Shown piece by piece: positions 18,218 through 26,527 of a stretch of 64,000 bases of DNA. The DNA comes from Mycobacterium sp. E787. GTDB taxonomy: Bacteria; Actinomycetota; Actinomycetes; Mycobacteriales; Mycobacteriaceae. Location of the stretch: assembly GCF_001668725.1 (NCBI RefSeq), contig NZ_LZKL01000029.1, positions 16,824 through 80,823 on the forward strand. The letters are read 5' to 3'. Below the pieces are notes generated by a model. The model searched no databases, had not been told where the DNA came from, and saw nothing but the letters and a program-made list of their open reading frames with translations. The number at the start of each line of letters is the position of its first letter. The stretch's first letter is position 1. The position numbers and the translations under genes were made by a program.

Positions 18218-18306
18218 GCGCTTTCGCGACACATAACCAGTTGCGAAGAAACGCCGACGCGCTTCGCAATGGCTTACGTTTCGGCGCCGCCGGTCCTGGT
18301 GGCAGC

Positions 18307-18762
18307 ATGGCAAACGTGACCGCAAGCTCCGCCGAGCAGCGCCTGCGCGACCTGGCGCTGCTGCGCCGGGTCCGCGACCACATCGACCGGGATTACGCGC
18401 AGCCGCTGGACGTCGAGGCGCTCGCCCGCGGGGTGCACATGTCCGCCGGGCACCTCAGCCGTGAATTCCGCCGCGCGTACGGCGAATCGCCGTACTCCTA
18501 CCTGATGACGAGGCGCATCGAGCGCGCGATGGCGCTGCTGCGTCGCGGCGACATGAGCGTCACCGAGGTCTGCTTCGCGGTCGGCTGCTCATCCCTTGGC
18601 ACCTTCAGCACGCGGTTCACCGAGCTGGTCGGCATGCCGCCCAGCCTGTTTCGCAGGCATGCGGCCGACGCGACGGCGGGCATACCGCCGTGCGTCGCCA
18701 AGCAGGTGACCCGACCGATCAGGAATCGAGAAGCGTCCGCCACCGGGCCGCACCTAGCCTGA
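18307..18762 (+). CDS. AraC-family regulator (HTH domain only)
   Basis: A 151-residue protein consisting almost wholly of the AraC/XylS double helix-turn-helix (VEALARGVHMSAGHLSREFR; VTEVCFAVGCSSLGTFSTRF). It has no obvious ligand-binding domain. ATG 18307 has no strong ribosome-binding sequence. Its stop is 4 bp before the start of the VOC gene, so the two are translationally coupled, a common pairing in mycobacteria in which the regulator and a glyoxalase-like protein are co-transcribed. Function not known. Confidence 0.9.
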   Translation: MANVTASSAEQRLRDLALLRRVRDHIDRDYAQPLDVEALARGVHMSAGHLSREFRRAYGESPYSYLMTRRIERAMALLRRGDMSVTEVCFAVGCSSLGTFSTRFTELVGMPPSLFRRHAADATAGIPPCVAKQVTRPIRNREASATGPHLA

Positions 18763-18766
18763 GGCC

Positions 18767-19177
18767 ATGGACATCACGATTCACTCGAGCTTCCTCCCGC
18801 ACGACGACCCGGACGCGTCGCTCGCTTTCTACCGCGACACGCTCGGCTTCGAGGTCCGCCTCGACGTCGGACAGGGCAAGATGCGCTGGATCACCGTCGG
18901 CCCGCCAAGCCAGCCCGGTACGTCCATCGTGCTGAACCCGCCGGCGGCCAATCCCGGCATCACCGACGACGAGCGCCGCACCATCGCCGAGATGATGGCC
19001 AAGGGCACCTACGCGATGCTGCTGCTGGCCACCAAGGACCTCGACGGCGCCTTCGAGCGCCTGCAAGCGGCCGACGCCGACATCGTCCAGGAACCGACCG
19101 AGCAGCCGTACGGCCTTCGCGACTGCGCCGTGCGCGACCCGGCGGGCAATCTCATCCGCATCCAGCAGCTGCGCTGA
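18767..19177 (+). CDS. VOC (glyoxalase/dioxygenase superfamily) protein
   Basis: A 136-residue vicinal-oxygen-chelate protein. It has two beta-alpha-beta-beta-beta modules: IHSSFLPHDDPDASLAFYRDTLGFEVRLD and, after about residue 75, TYAMLLLATKDLDGAFERL ending DCAVRDPAGNLIRIQQ. The C-terminal acidic/His position reads DPAGNLI, typical of family members. These proteins include isomerases, dioxygenases and antibiotic-binding resistance proteins. Adjacent to an AraC regulator. The substrate cannot be inferred. Confidence 0.85.
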   Translation: MDITIHSSFLPHDDPDASLAFYRDTLGFEVRLDVGQGKMRWITVGPPSQPGTSIVLNPPAANPGITDDERRTIAEMMAKGTYAMLLLATKDLDGAFERLQAADADIVQEPTEQPYGLRDCAVRDPAGNLIRIQQLR

Positions 19178-19190
19178 CCCGCCGAACGGG

Positions 19191-19224
19191 AAAAGTCCCG
19201 AACCCCAAGGGGATTCGGGACTTT
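19191..19224. terminator. Bidirectional hairpin terminator
   Basis: AAAAGTCCCGAACCCC pairs with GGGGATTCGGGACTTT (one bulged base, 2-nt loop) across 19191-19224, between the VOC gene and the small membrane protein gene, which converge. Being flanked by A on one side and T on the other, the hairpin can serve both strands. Confidence 0.8.
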
Positions 19225-19236
19225 CCAGTGCAGCGT

Positions 19237-19491
19237 TCACGACCCCTTGAAGTAGCGGGTCAGGAACCCGAAGGCCACGACCCCCGTGATGACGCCGATC
19301 ACGCCCCACAGCAGCACCTGGGGAATCATGGCGCCGGTGACCCAGCTGAACGTCATTGCGAGGTAAAACCCCCAGATCACGCGGTAGAGGCTCCAGACGG
19401 CGACCAACGCGTTGGCGATCCCGATGTACAGGGCGCGCTGACGGTCGACGCGGTTGATCTGCTCTTCGAGGCTGGCGGGTACGAGCTTCAT
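19237..19491 (-). CDS. Small membrane protein (two helices)
   Basis: An 84-residue protein starting at ATG 19491 (MKLVPASLEEQINRVDRQRA). It has two clear membrane segments, IGIANALVAVWSLYRVIWGFY and WGVIGVITGVVAFGFLTRYF, and a basic C-terminal end. No motif is recognised. It lies 107 bp downstream of the permease on the same strand and may be an accessory of it. Function unknown. Confidence 0.6.
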   Translation of the reverse strand: MKLVPASLEEQINRVDRQRALYIGIANALVAVWSLYRVIWGFYLAMTFSWVTGAMIPQVLLWGVIGVITGVVAFGFLTRYFKGS

Positions 19492-19598
19492 CTGTCTGAC
19501 TTCCTTTCGGGTGGCGCCGCCTGGTTGGCGTCGTCGTTGCGGTAAGTACAGAACGCCGGATCGGCTACCGATCCCAACAACGCCGGGCCGCGAGCGGG

Positions 19599-21038
19599 TC
19601 AGGCGGCCTGGTTGAGCTCGTCCCGGAATTGGCGATACCGCTCGGCGCGGCCGGGCCGGCGCCGCACGACGAGCCAACCGGCTGCCAGGACCACGAACCA
19701 CAACGGAAACCACGCCAGGGCGATTGCGGTCTCGGGTTCGGTGCACAGCGTCCAGACGACGAACGCGAAGAATCCGAGGATGGCCCAGCACATCACCGGG
19801 CCGGCGGGCATCTTGTAGGACGAGTCGGCGTGGCGTTGCGCGTGGCGGCGCCGGTAGACGAGGTAGCTGACGACGATCATCGCCCACACGAACATGAACA
19901 GCAGGGAGGCAACGGTCGTCACCAGCGTGAAGGCATCCATGACGGAACCGCCGACGTAGAGCAGGGGAATGGATGTCAGCAGCAGCGTCGCAGTGACAAA
20001 GAGCGCGACCGCCGGCACGCCGCCGCGGTTGAGCCGACGAAACGGGGCCGGGGCGCTTCCCTTGTCGGCAAGACCGAAAAGCATGCGGCCGGTGGAGAAG
20101 ACGCCGGAGTTGGCCGAGGAGGCGGCCGCGGTGGTCACCACGAAGTTGACGATCGACGCCGCGGCGGCAAGGCCCGCCAGGGAGAACATCGTGACGAACG
20201 GCGACTCGCCGCCGGCGATGTGCCGCCAGGGGACGACGGTCAGGATCGCCAGCAGCGCACCGATATAGAAGATCGCGACCCGTAGCGGGACGGCGTTGAT
20301 CGCCCGGGGCAGGGTGTGGCGCGGGTTCGTCGTCTCGGCCGCCGCGGTGCCGACGAGTTCCACGCCCACGAACGCGAAGAACGCGATCTGGAACCCGCCG
20401 ACCAGGCCCATGAACCCCGTCGCGAAGAAGCCGCCGTCGTTCCAGAGGTTCTCCACCCCCGCCCGATGCCCTTGCGGCGAAACGAAATCCGTCGCCACCA
20501 GCACGGCGCCCACCACGATGAGGCACCCGATCGCGGTGACCTTGATCAGGGCGAACCAGAATTCCATCTCCCCGAAGTTGCGGACGTTGAAGAGGTTGAA
20601 CGCAAGGATCAGGCAGCCCGTCACCAGCGCCGGCAGCCACAGCGGCACGTCGGGCCACCAGAACCTGGAATAGCCGGCGATCGCGACGATTTCCGCGATC
20701 CCCGTGACGATCCAGGCGAACCAGTACGACCAGCCGACGAAAAAGCCCGCGGCGGGGCCCAGCAGGTCGGCCGCGAAGTCGACGAACGACTTGTACTTGA
20801 GGTTCGACAACAGCAACTCGCCCATCGCGCGCAGCACGAAGAACACGAAGAAGCCGATGATGCCGTACACCAGCAACACCGCCGGACCGGCGTGGGAGAT
20901 GGTCCGCCCGGATCCCATGAACAGACCGGTGCCGATCGCGCCGCCGATCGCGATCAGCTGGAGGTGCCGATTCGCCAGGCCCCGCCGCAGTTGTCCGACG
21001 TCGTCGGCGGCCTGGGGACCGCTGACTTCATTCAACAC
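19599..21038 (-). CDS. Amino acid permease (APC family, CycA-like)
   Basis: A 479-residue APC-superfamily symporter with about 12 transmembrane helices. The unwound helix 1 motif GGAIGTGLFMGSG is intact, followed by ILRAMGELL-type helix 3 (VFFVLRAMGELLLSNL) and EMEFWFALIKV in helix 5. Similar to D-serine/D-alanine/glycine transporter CycA and aromatic amino acid permeases. GTG 21038 lies 14 bp after the reductase stop, so it may be co-transcribed. Substrate range cannot be fixed. Confidence 0.88.
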   Translation of the reverse strand: MLNEVSGPQAADDVGQLRRGLANRHLQLIAIGGAIGTGLFMGSGRTISHAGPAVLLVYGIIGFFVFFVLRAMGELLLSNLKYKSFVDFAADLLGPAAGFFVGWSYWFAWIVTGIAEIVAIAGYSRFWWPDVPLWLPALVTGCLILAFNLFNVRNFGEMEFWFALIKVTAIGCLIVVGAVLVATDFVSPQGHRAGVENLWNDGGFFATGFMGLVGGFQIAFFAFVGVELVGTAAAETTNPRHTLPRAINAVPLRVAIFYIGALLAILTVVPWRHIAGGESPFVTMFSLAGLAAAASIVNFVVTTAAASSANSGVFSTGRMLFGLADKGSAPAPFRRLNRGGVPAVALFVTATLLLTSIPLLYVGGSVMDAFTLVTTVASLLFMFVWAMIVVSYLVYRRRHAQRHADSSYKMPAGPVMCWAILGFFAFVVWTLCTEPETAIALAWFPLWFVVLAAGWLVVRRRPGRAERYRQFRDELNQAA

Positions 21039-21052
21039 GTGCGGCGCCCCCG

Positions 21053-22069
21053 TCAGCGGGGATCCGTTTTGACCACGAGTTTGCCGACGTTCTTGCCGTC
21101 GAACAGCATGTTGATGGCCGTGGGCAACTGCTCGAAGCCCTCGACGACCGTCTCGAGCGGCGTGAGCTTGCCCGCGGCGATCAGGCCGGCGATCTCGTTG
21201 GCCGCCTCCGGCGCGCGACCGAGGTGGTCCAGCACGATGAAGCCCTGCACCGTCGCGCGCTGGATGAGCAGGTTGCCGAACGCGCGCGGCCCCGGCGGCG
21301 GATCGGCCGCGTTGTAGCCGGAGATCAGACCGCAAAGCGCAACGCGCGCACCAATATTCAGCCGCGCGAACACCGCGTCCATGATGTCACCGCCGACGTT
21401 CTCGAAGTCGACGTCGATGCCGTTGGGGGTGGCTGCGGCGAGCTGGGCCGCCCAGTCGCCGGCGCGGTGGTCGACGGCGGCGTCGAGGCCGAGCTGGTCG
21501 GTGAGCAGGGCGCACTTCTCGGGTCCGCCGGCGATCCCGACGACACGCGCGCCGGCGGCCTTGGCGAGCTGCCCGGCGACCGACCCGACGGCGCCCGCCG
21601 CGGCCGAGACCACGACCGCCTCGCCCGGCTTCGGCTTCCCGATGTCGCGGATGCCGACCCACGCGGTCAGCCCGGTCGATCCCAGCGCACCCAGGTAGGC
21701 GCTCGGCGAAATGCCCTCGGCGACGTCGACGGGCATCACGAACGCGGTGGGGGAGACGACTGCGTACTCCTGCCAGCCGAGCAGGCCCTGCACGGTCTGA
21801 CCGACCGCATAGTTCGGACTCTTCGACGCGACGACTTCGCCCAGGCCGGCCGCGCGCATGACCTCGCCGATGCCAACCGGCGGCAGATACGTCGGGGTGT
21901 CGTTGATCCACATCCGGTTCGTCGGGTCGAGCGAGATCCAGTCGACGCGAACGAGCGCCTCCCCGTCGCCGAGCTCGGGTATGGCCTCCTCGCTCAACTC
22001 GAAGGTCTGCGGGCCGATGCGCCCGGTGGGGCGTTCGCGGAGCAGGAAGCGGCGGTTTCGATCGGGCAT
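21053..22069 (-). CDS. MDR-family NADP-dependent oxidoreductase (CurA/LTB4DH-like)
   Basis: A 338-residue zinc-free medium-chain reductase. N-terminal substrate domain has WISLDPTNRMWINDTPTYLPPV; the Rossmann domain carries VVSAAAGAVGSVAGQLAKAAGARVVGIAG (about 150-178) and FENVGGDIMDAVFARL. These are the marks of the leukotriene B4 12-hydroxydehydrogenase/curcumin reductase group, which reduces enone or aldehyde double bonds with NADPH. It starts at ATG 22069 and diverges from the secreted protein at 22148 with 78 bp between. Confidence 0.9.
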   Translation of the reverse strand: MPDRNRRFLLRERPTGRIGPQTFELSEEAIPELGDGEALVRVDWISLDPTNRMWINDTPTYLPPVGIGEVMRAAGLGEVVASKSPNYAVGQTVQGLLGWQEYAVVSPTAFVMPVDVAEGISPSAYLGALGSTGLTAWVGIRDIGKPKPGEAVVVSAAAGAVGSVAGQLAKAAGARVVGIAGGPEKCALLTDQLGLDAAVDHRAGDWAAQLAAATPNGIDVDFENVGGDIMDAVFARLNIGARVALCGLISGYNAADPPPGPRAFGNLLIQRATVQGFIVLDHLGRAPEAANEIAGLIAAGKLTPLETVVEGFEQLPTAINMLFDGKNVGKLVVKTDPR

Positions 22070-22147
22070 AAGCGCACCGTACTGGACCCGCGTCGAATTG
22101 ACGCTCTGCCCTTCAAAAACGCGTTCGCCGGACGCAAAATTGGCTCG

Positions 22148-22831
22148 ATGAACGTGGTGTCGCGAATCTTGGTCCCCGTCGCCGTGCCGGCAGTGCTGAC
22201 AGCGGCGGCGTTGGCGCCGGCCGGGTCGGCCGCCGCGGACCCGCCACCCACCCGGCAGATCACCGTCGTGGCGGTCGGACCCGGTGGCGAACCGATCAAC
22301 GGTTACAAAGTGGCGTCCGGACCCGGCAACGTCGGCCAGGCCAGCGACTGCACGACTCCGTCCCCGTCGGCGGTGGCCGACAACGTGTACTACTGCTCGC
22401 CGACGGCGGCCGGCGCCGGCACCTGTTGGCCGTCGACGCCCGGATCGCTTCTGTGCGTGGACAATCCTTGGGACAAGAGCATGCATCGCGTCACATACAG
22501 CGGTCCGCTCCCGCCCGTGACGGCGACCGCCACCCCGGACCCGTTCGCGCTGGCGCTCGACGACGGCACGCACTGCCTGTTCCGCAACGGCGGCGCCTGG
22601 GGTGGCCGCGCCGACGGGTATGTCGCGGTTTACGGGTGCGGTCCCGGGGGCGGCGGCAATACCGCGGTGCTGTGGCTGCCCAGCCAGGGCGCCGGCAGTT
22701 GCATCGACCGCTCGTCTCCTGCCTGGACGGTCAAGGTCGGCCAGATCGGCGCGCCCGACGCCGTCCTGCCGCCGCCGCAGACCCGGACCGTGACGGAGGC
22801 GTGGTTCGCCGGACCCAAGGCCGGTCAATAG
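22148..22831 (+). CDS. Secreted cysteine-containing protein of unknown function
   Basis: A 227-residue protein with a Sec signal peptide (residues about 1-32, VPAVLTAAALAPAGSAAA). The mature part has seven Cys in short motifs (DCTTPSP, YYCSP, TCWPS, LLCVDNPW, HCLFRNG, VYGCGPG, SCIDRSS), suggesting disulfide bonds, and ends with a Pro-rich/Thr stretch. Homologous mycobacterial proteins are usually annotated hypothetical. Location extracytoplasmic. No catalytic motif is recognised. Confidence 0.75.
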   Translation: MNVVSRILVPVAVPAVLTAAALAPAGSAAADPPPTRQITVVAVGPGGEPINGYKVASGPGNVGQASDCTTPSPSAVADNVYYCSPTAAGAGTCWPSTPGSLLCVDNPWDKSMHRVTYSGPLPPVTATATPDPFALALDDGTHCLFRNGGAWGGRADGYVAVYGCGPGGGGNTAVLWLPSQGAGSCIDRSSPAWTVKVGQIGAPDAVLPPPQTRTVTEAWFAGPKAGQ

Positions 22832-22970
22832 GCCGGGGTTGAGTTCGAAGTGCCTCGGCGCGCCAACTTCCTGTAGGTGTTCGTCGGCCCCGAGCGACTC
22901 GCGCAGCACCTCGCGGGCAGCGGGGCAGCTTCCCCTGTGTCGCCAATTCGCAACTACTAATGTCAGGCCC

Positions 22971-23804
22971 ATGACCTCGATCACTCACGTCTCGGACACG
23001 GCCCGGTGGACGGCGCTGCACCGGGCGACCGAATCTGCCCGCCCCGACGCGCTTTTCGCCGACCCACTCGCCGAGCGTCTCGCGGGTGAACACGGCCGGG
23101 AGATCGTCGCCAAGGCGCCGCGATCGACGCGCAGCGGTTGGTGGCTCGTCGCACGCACAAAGATCATCGACGACACCATCGCCGCAGCGATCGCGGACGG
23201 GTGTGACCGCGTCCTGAACCTGGCCGCCGGTTTGGACACCCGGCCCTACCGTTTGGCCCTACCGGCCGAACTGACGTGGGTGGAGGCGGATCTGCCGACG
23301 TTGCTCGAGGAGAAGACGCAGCTGCTGGCCGACCAAGCGCCGCGATGCCGGTTGACGCGGACGGCCGTCGACCTCGCCGACGGCGCGGCCCGGGCCGCTT
23401 TCCTCGACGAGGCGCTGGCCGGCGCACGCAAAGCGCTGGTGCTGACCGAAGGCCTGCTGATGTACCTGGACGACAGCGACGTCGTCGGGCTGTCGGCGGC
23501 ATTCACCCGACCCGAGATCGCTTGGTGGATGCTCGACTTCGCCGGTCCCGGCCTGAAGGACAAGATGAACAAGACAATGGCCGGCATGCTGCAGAACGCG
23601 CCGTTCAAGTTCGCGCCCCGGAACGGAGTGGCCTTCTTCGAAGCCCTCGGCTGGCGCGCGGTGGACGTGCAAGCGCTCTATCTCGCCGCCCACCGGTTCC
23701 GCCGCCTGCCGCTGTGGATGCGCCCGATGCTCTGGCTGCCCGAGCCGGACCCGCGTCACCCGGGCGGCAGGGTCTGGAGCGCGACGGCGCTGCTTACCCA
23801 CTGA
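22971..23804 (+). CDS. Tcmp/LCM-type SAM-dependent methyltransferase A
   Basis: A 277-residue mycobacterial S-adenosylmethionine-dependent methyltransferase of the TIGR00027/LCM-like family. Visible: SDTARWTALHRATESARPDALFADPLAERLA, the SAM motif VLNLAAGLDTRPYRLALP (about 82-99), EADLPTLLEEK and TEGLLMYLDDSDV. Start ATG 22971. Families of such enzymes are expanded in mycobacteria and methylate carboxylates or hydroxyl groups of small molecules. A related gene lies 42 bp downstream. Confidence 0.9.
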   Translation: MTSITHVSDTARWTALHRATESARPDALFADPLAERLAGEHGREIVAKAPRSTRSGWWLVARTKIIDDTIAAAIADGCDRVLNLAAGLDTRPYRLALPAELTWVEADLPTLLEEKTQLLADQAPRCRLTRTAVDLADGAARAAFLDEALAGARKALVLTEGLLMYLDDSDVVGLSAAFTRPEIAWWMLDFAGPGLKDKMNKTMAGMLQNAPFKFAPRNGVAFFEALGWRAVDVQALYLAAHRFRRLPLWMRPMLWLPEPDPRHPGGRVWSATALLTH

Positions 23805-23846
23805 CCCGCCCGCCGGCCACCCGGACCGGACAGTTCAGGAGGTGCG

Positions 23847-24713
23847 ATGGAACGACCTGTTTTCGGCGATGACGCCGGAATGAGTCGAGCCGACGACAAG
23901 CTCGACGCCAGGATGCTGACGGGCGTCTCGGAAACCGCGCTGTTGACGCTCCACGGCAGGGCCCACCAGGCGGCCCGCCCGGACCCGATCATCGACGACC
24001 CGATGGCGATCGAGCTCGTCGAGGCGATCGACTTCGATTTCGAGAAATTCGGACGCAAAGGCCAGGAGATGGCGTTGCGCTCGTTGGCCGTCGACGGGTG
24101 CGCAATCCGCTATCTCCGCAAGCGCCCCCAGGCAACGGTCGTCGCACTCGCCGAAGGTCTCCAAACCAGCTTCTGGCGCCTGGACAACGCGCTGCCGCAC
24201 GCCCAGTTCCGTTGGGTGTCAATAGATTTGCCGCCCGTTATCCAACTTCGACAGCGCTTGCTGCCGCGTTCCCCGCGGATCACCGAACTGGCGCAGTCGG
24301 CGCTCGACTACAGCTGGATACCCAGGATCGACAGCAGCGAGGGCGTGTTCATCACCGCGGAGGGTCTGCTGATGTACCTGCAACCGCACGAGGCCATGGG
24401 ACTGATCGCCCAATGCGCCGAACGGTTTCCCGGTGGCCAGATGTTCTTCGACCTGCCGCCGACCTTCGTCAAGAGGCTTGCACCGCGAGGTTTGCTGTCG
24501 TCCCGGCGCTACCGGGTGCCGCCGATGCCCTTCAGCCTCTCGGTGCGTCAACTGGCCGACCTGGCGAACACCATGCCGGGAGTGCGGGCAGTGCACGACA
24601 TCCCGATGCCGAAAGGCCGGGGAGTGTTCTTCGGGACCTTGTTCCCCGCGTTCTGGCGGTTCGGCCCTACGAAGCCATTCCGCGGGGCCTACACCCTGCT
24701 CGACTTCGGCTGA
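23847..24713 (+). CDS. Tcmp/LCM-type SAM-dependent methyltransferase B
   Basis: A 288-residue methyltransferase related to the preceding one. It has LTGVSETALLTLHGRAHQAARPDPIIDDPMAIELV, VVALAEGLQTSFWRLDN (SAM site) and TAEGLLMYLQPHEAM. ATG 23847 is backed by CAGGAGGTGCG, a near-perfect ribosome-binding site. The two differ in sequence, so this is an old duplication. It converges with the GH16 gene, stop to stop 11 bp apart. Confidence 0.88.
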   Translation: MERPVFGDDAGMSRADDKLDARMLTGVSETALLTLHGRAHQAARPDPIIDDPMAIELVEAIDFDFEKFGRKGQEMALRSLAVDGCAIRYLRKRPQATVVALAEGLQTSFWRLDNALPHAQFRWVSIDLPPVIQLRQRLLPRSPRITELAQSALDYSWIPRIDSSEGVFITAEGLLMYLQPHEAMGLIAQCAERFPGGQMFFDLPPTFVKRLAPRGLLSSRRYRVPPMPFSLSVRQLADLANTMPGVRAVHDIPMPKGRGVFFGTLFPAFWRFGPTKPFRGAYTLLDFG

Positions 24714-24724
24714 GTGCCGACCGG

Positions 24725-25564
24725 CTACCAGACCCGGATCCAGTCGACGAGCATGTCGGCGGGGTACGTGCCCGGCCCCGGATCCGCTCCGCCCGACCCG
24801 GCGACCGCGAGATTGAAGACCGGGAAAACGGTGTAGCCGGGGCCGTTGAAGGGCCAATCCGGAAGCGAGCTCGCCGGCACGTCGAAGTACGGCTGGGCCC
24901 CGTCGGTGTAGTCCTTCCAGAACCGGATGCCTGCGGCGTCCCACTGGGTGCGCCAGGTGTGCCAGGCGCTGTCCACCGCGATGTTGTGGGTCTTCCACTC
25001 GCCGCCGTTGGCTTTGGCGTGCACGGTGGTGGCCGAGGGCCAGTTGCCGTTGCCGTACCACTCCATGACGTCGATCTCGCCCTGGTCGTCGTTGCCGAGC
25101 CAATACGCGGGCCAGGCGCCGGCGGTCAGGCAATTGAGCTTGATCCGGGCCTCCCAGGTGTGGCCCACACCGCCACGCCACAGGCTTTGCACCTTGCCGC
25201 TGTAGTAGGTGGGACCATCTTTCGCCGCACGCAGCACCAGGTTGGAGTTGCCGTCGAGAAAGACATTGCGGCGATCGTCGCGGTACTGCCCGATGTGGTC
25301 GGGCTGCTCCCAATATGTCGGGTCCTTGATCGTCTCCCGGGCCTTGGCCACCGCCCACTTCGACGCATCGGGGGCCGAGCCGGCCGGGCCGTCGAATTCG
25401 TCGGAGAAGATGTAGCTTGCGGGCTGGCCGCTGGGCGCGGCGGGCGGCGGAACCTCGGGCTCTCGTCGGCGTGGGTAGGCGCGGGCCTCGGCGACCGGCA
25501 GCGTGGCTGCCAGCACCCCGATCCCGACAGTCAGCATCATGCGGCGGCGGTCGATCTCCGGCAT
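24725..25564 (-). CDS. Secreted GH16 beta-glucanase-like protein (Rv0315-like)
   Basis: A 279-residue glycoside hydrolase family 16 protein. The N-terminus has DRRRMMLTVGIGVLAATLPVAEARA, a Tat-like signal. Catalytic EIDVME is intact (Glu163, Asp165, Glu168), preceded by AYWLGNDDQG. GH16 enzymes cleave beta-1,3 or beta-1,4 glucans. It resembles M. tuberculosis Rv0315, reported as an immunostimulatory cell-surface protein. ATG 25564 was chosen because it directly precedes the signal. Ends at an alpha-fold C-terminal strand (DMLVDWIRVW). Confidence 0.92.
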   Translation of the reverse strand: MPEIDRRRMMLTVGIGVLAATLPVAEARAYPRRREPEVPPPAAPSGQPASYIFSDEFDGPAGSAPDASKWAVAKARETIKDPTYWEQPDHIGQYRDDRRNVFLDGNSNLVLRAAKDGPTYYSGKVQSLWRGGVGHTWEARIKLNCLTAGAWPAYWLGNDDQGEIDVMEWYGNGNWPSATTVHAKANGGEWKTHNIAVDSAWHTWRTQWDAAGIRFWKDYTDGAQPYFDVPASSLPDWPFNGPGYTVFPVFNLAVAGSGGADPGPGTYPADMLVDWIRVW

Positions 25565-25809
25565 AAGCAAGGCACGATAGCAGCCGGCGCCCTCCGGGCG
25601 CGAAACGGGAAACCTGTCGGTGGCCGTCGTCAGGGTGTGGATCGCGGCCGGCGGAAAGTGGACGGCGGCGGGTAGTGGTTTTGGATTGCGCCAAAATTCA
25701 TGGCCAATTCTCACGTTGGCGCGTGGTTTGGTCTCAGGATCCCCAGGGCATTCTGGAATCACGAACCGATAACCACTGTTGGTAGGTTTTGCAGGTCGCT
25801 CGGGAGGAG

Positions 25810-26019
25810 ATGGAAATCGTGACGGATGCACCGGGGGCGACGGTTATTTTCCTTCAATCCCATCCGGCGTGGATCGCGGCTCGGCGGCAAGAACGAGAGC
25901 GCCGGGCGGCAATGCGTCGCCATCCGTCGTCCCTGGCCCGACGCGCCGCCGCCGGCGGCAGGGCCGTGCCGGGCGTCCGCGACTTCAAGCTCTACTCGAA
26001 CGGCGATACCCCGGCCTGA
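25810..26019 (+). CDS. Possible small Arg-rich protein
   Basis: A 69-residue open frame (MEIVTDAPGATVIFLQS, then an Arg/Ala-rich middle and GDTPA end) with a ribosome-binding sequence GGGAGGAG just before ATG 25810. Not recognised in any family. The opposite strand is also open here, so it could be spurious. It is divergent from the GH16 gene; an inverted repeat GCGCCAA/TTGGCGC (25688-25694, 25716-25722) lies between the two. Confidence 0.35.
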   Translation: MEIVTDAPGATVIFLQSHPAWIAARRQERERRAAMRRHPSSLARRAAAGGRAVPGVRDFKLYSNGDTPA

Positions 26020-26179
26020 AGCCGCCGACGCCACATCGCGATAAACAACGCCGCCGCACCTTTTGCGGTATCCGGCATTTCGCCGCCGAGCGTCCCCGAT
26101 CACCAATAACGGAATCGCGTCCCAGACGGGCAATTAACGAACGCTGCGAGAACGCCGATGCCGGGGGATAATCCTGCGC

Positions 26180-26380
26180 GTGGCAGAAACACGCAGGACG
26201 AAGGCGCTCGCCAACCCGGCCCAACCGCACAGTGCACTTCTGCGCGAACTGGAGCGCTACATCGAGGCGCACAATCCCGGCGTGACGGATGTCAACGTGG
26301 TGAGCGCGACGGACACCGGTCAGGCCGACGCCGGCCACAAGCCGGTGCGCCACTGGTATCAGGTCACGTACGAATCCTGA
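26180..26380 (+). CDS. Small conserved protein, unknown function
   Basis: Sixty-six residues from GTG 26180: RRTKALANPAQPHSALL then ELERYIEAHNPGVTDVNVV and a C-terminal GHKPVRHWYQVTYES. No membrane segment or signal. The ending resembles small mycobacterial hypothetical proteins, but no function is known. It stands alone between the GH16/small frame and the GAF-ANTAR gene. Confidence 0.5.
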   Translation: MAETRRTKALANPAQPHSALLRELERYIEAHNPGVTDVNVVSATDTGQADAGHKPVRHWYQVTYES

Positions 26381-26527
26381 GATCGCCGCAGGCCCGACGG
26401 CCGGGAACCGGAAAAACCACCAACGACACGGTGACCATGGTGTATGGTCCAGCCAGTTCTGGGTTGATCAAGCAGTCGGTCCCCCGGGTGTTCATTGACA
26501 CGCTCCGTGCGGGGCGAGGGGGACCCG

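Noticed and set aside
25759..26133. A 124-codon minus-strand frame opposite the possible small protein at 25810
   Set aside because: No family similarity and no good ribosome-binding sequence; less plausible than the + strand frame, which is itself weak.
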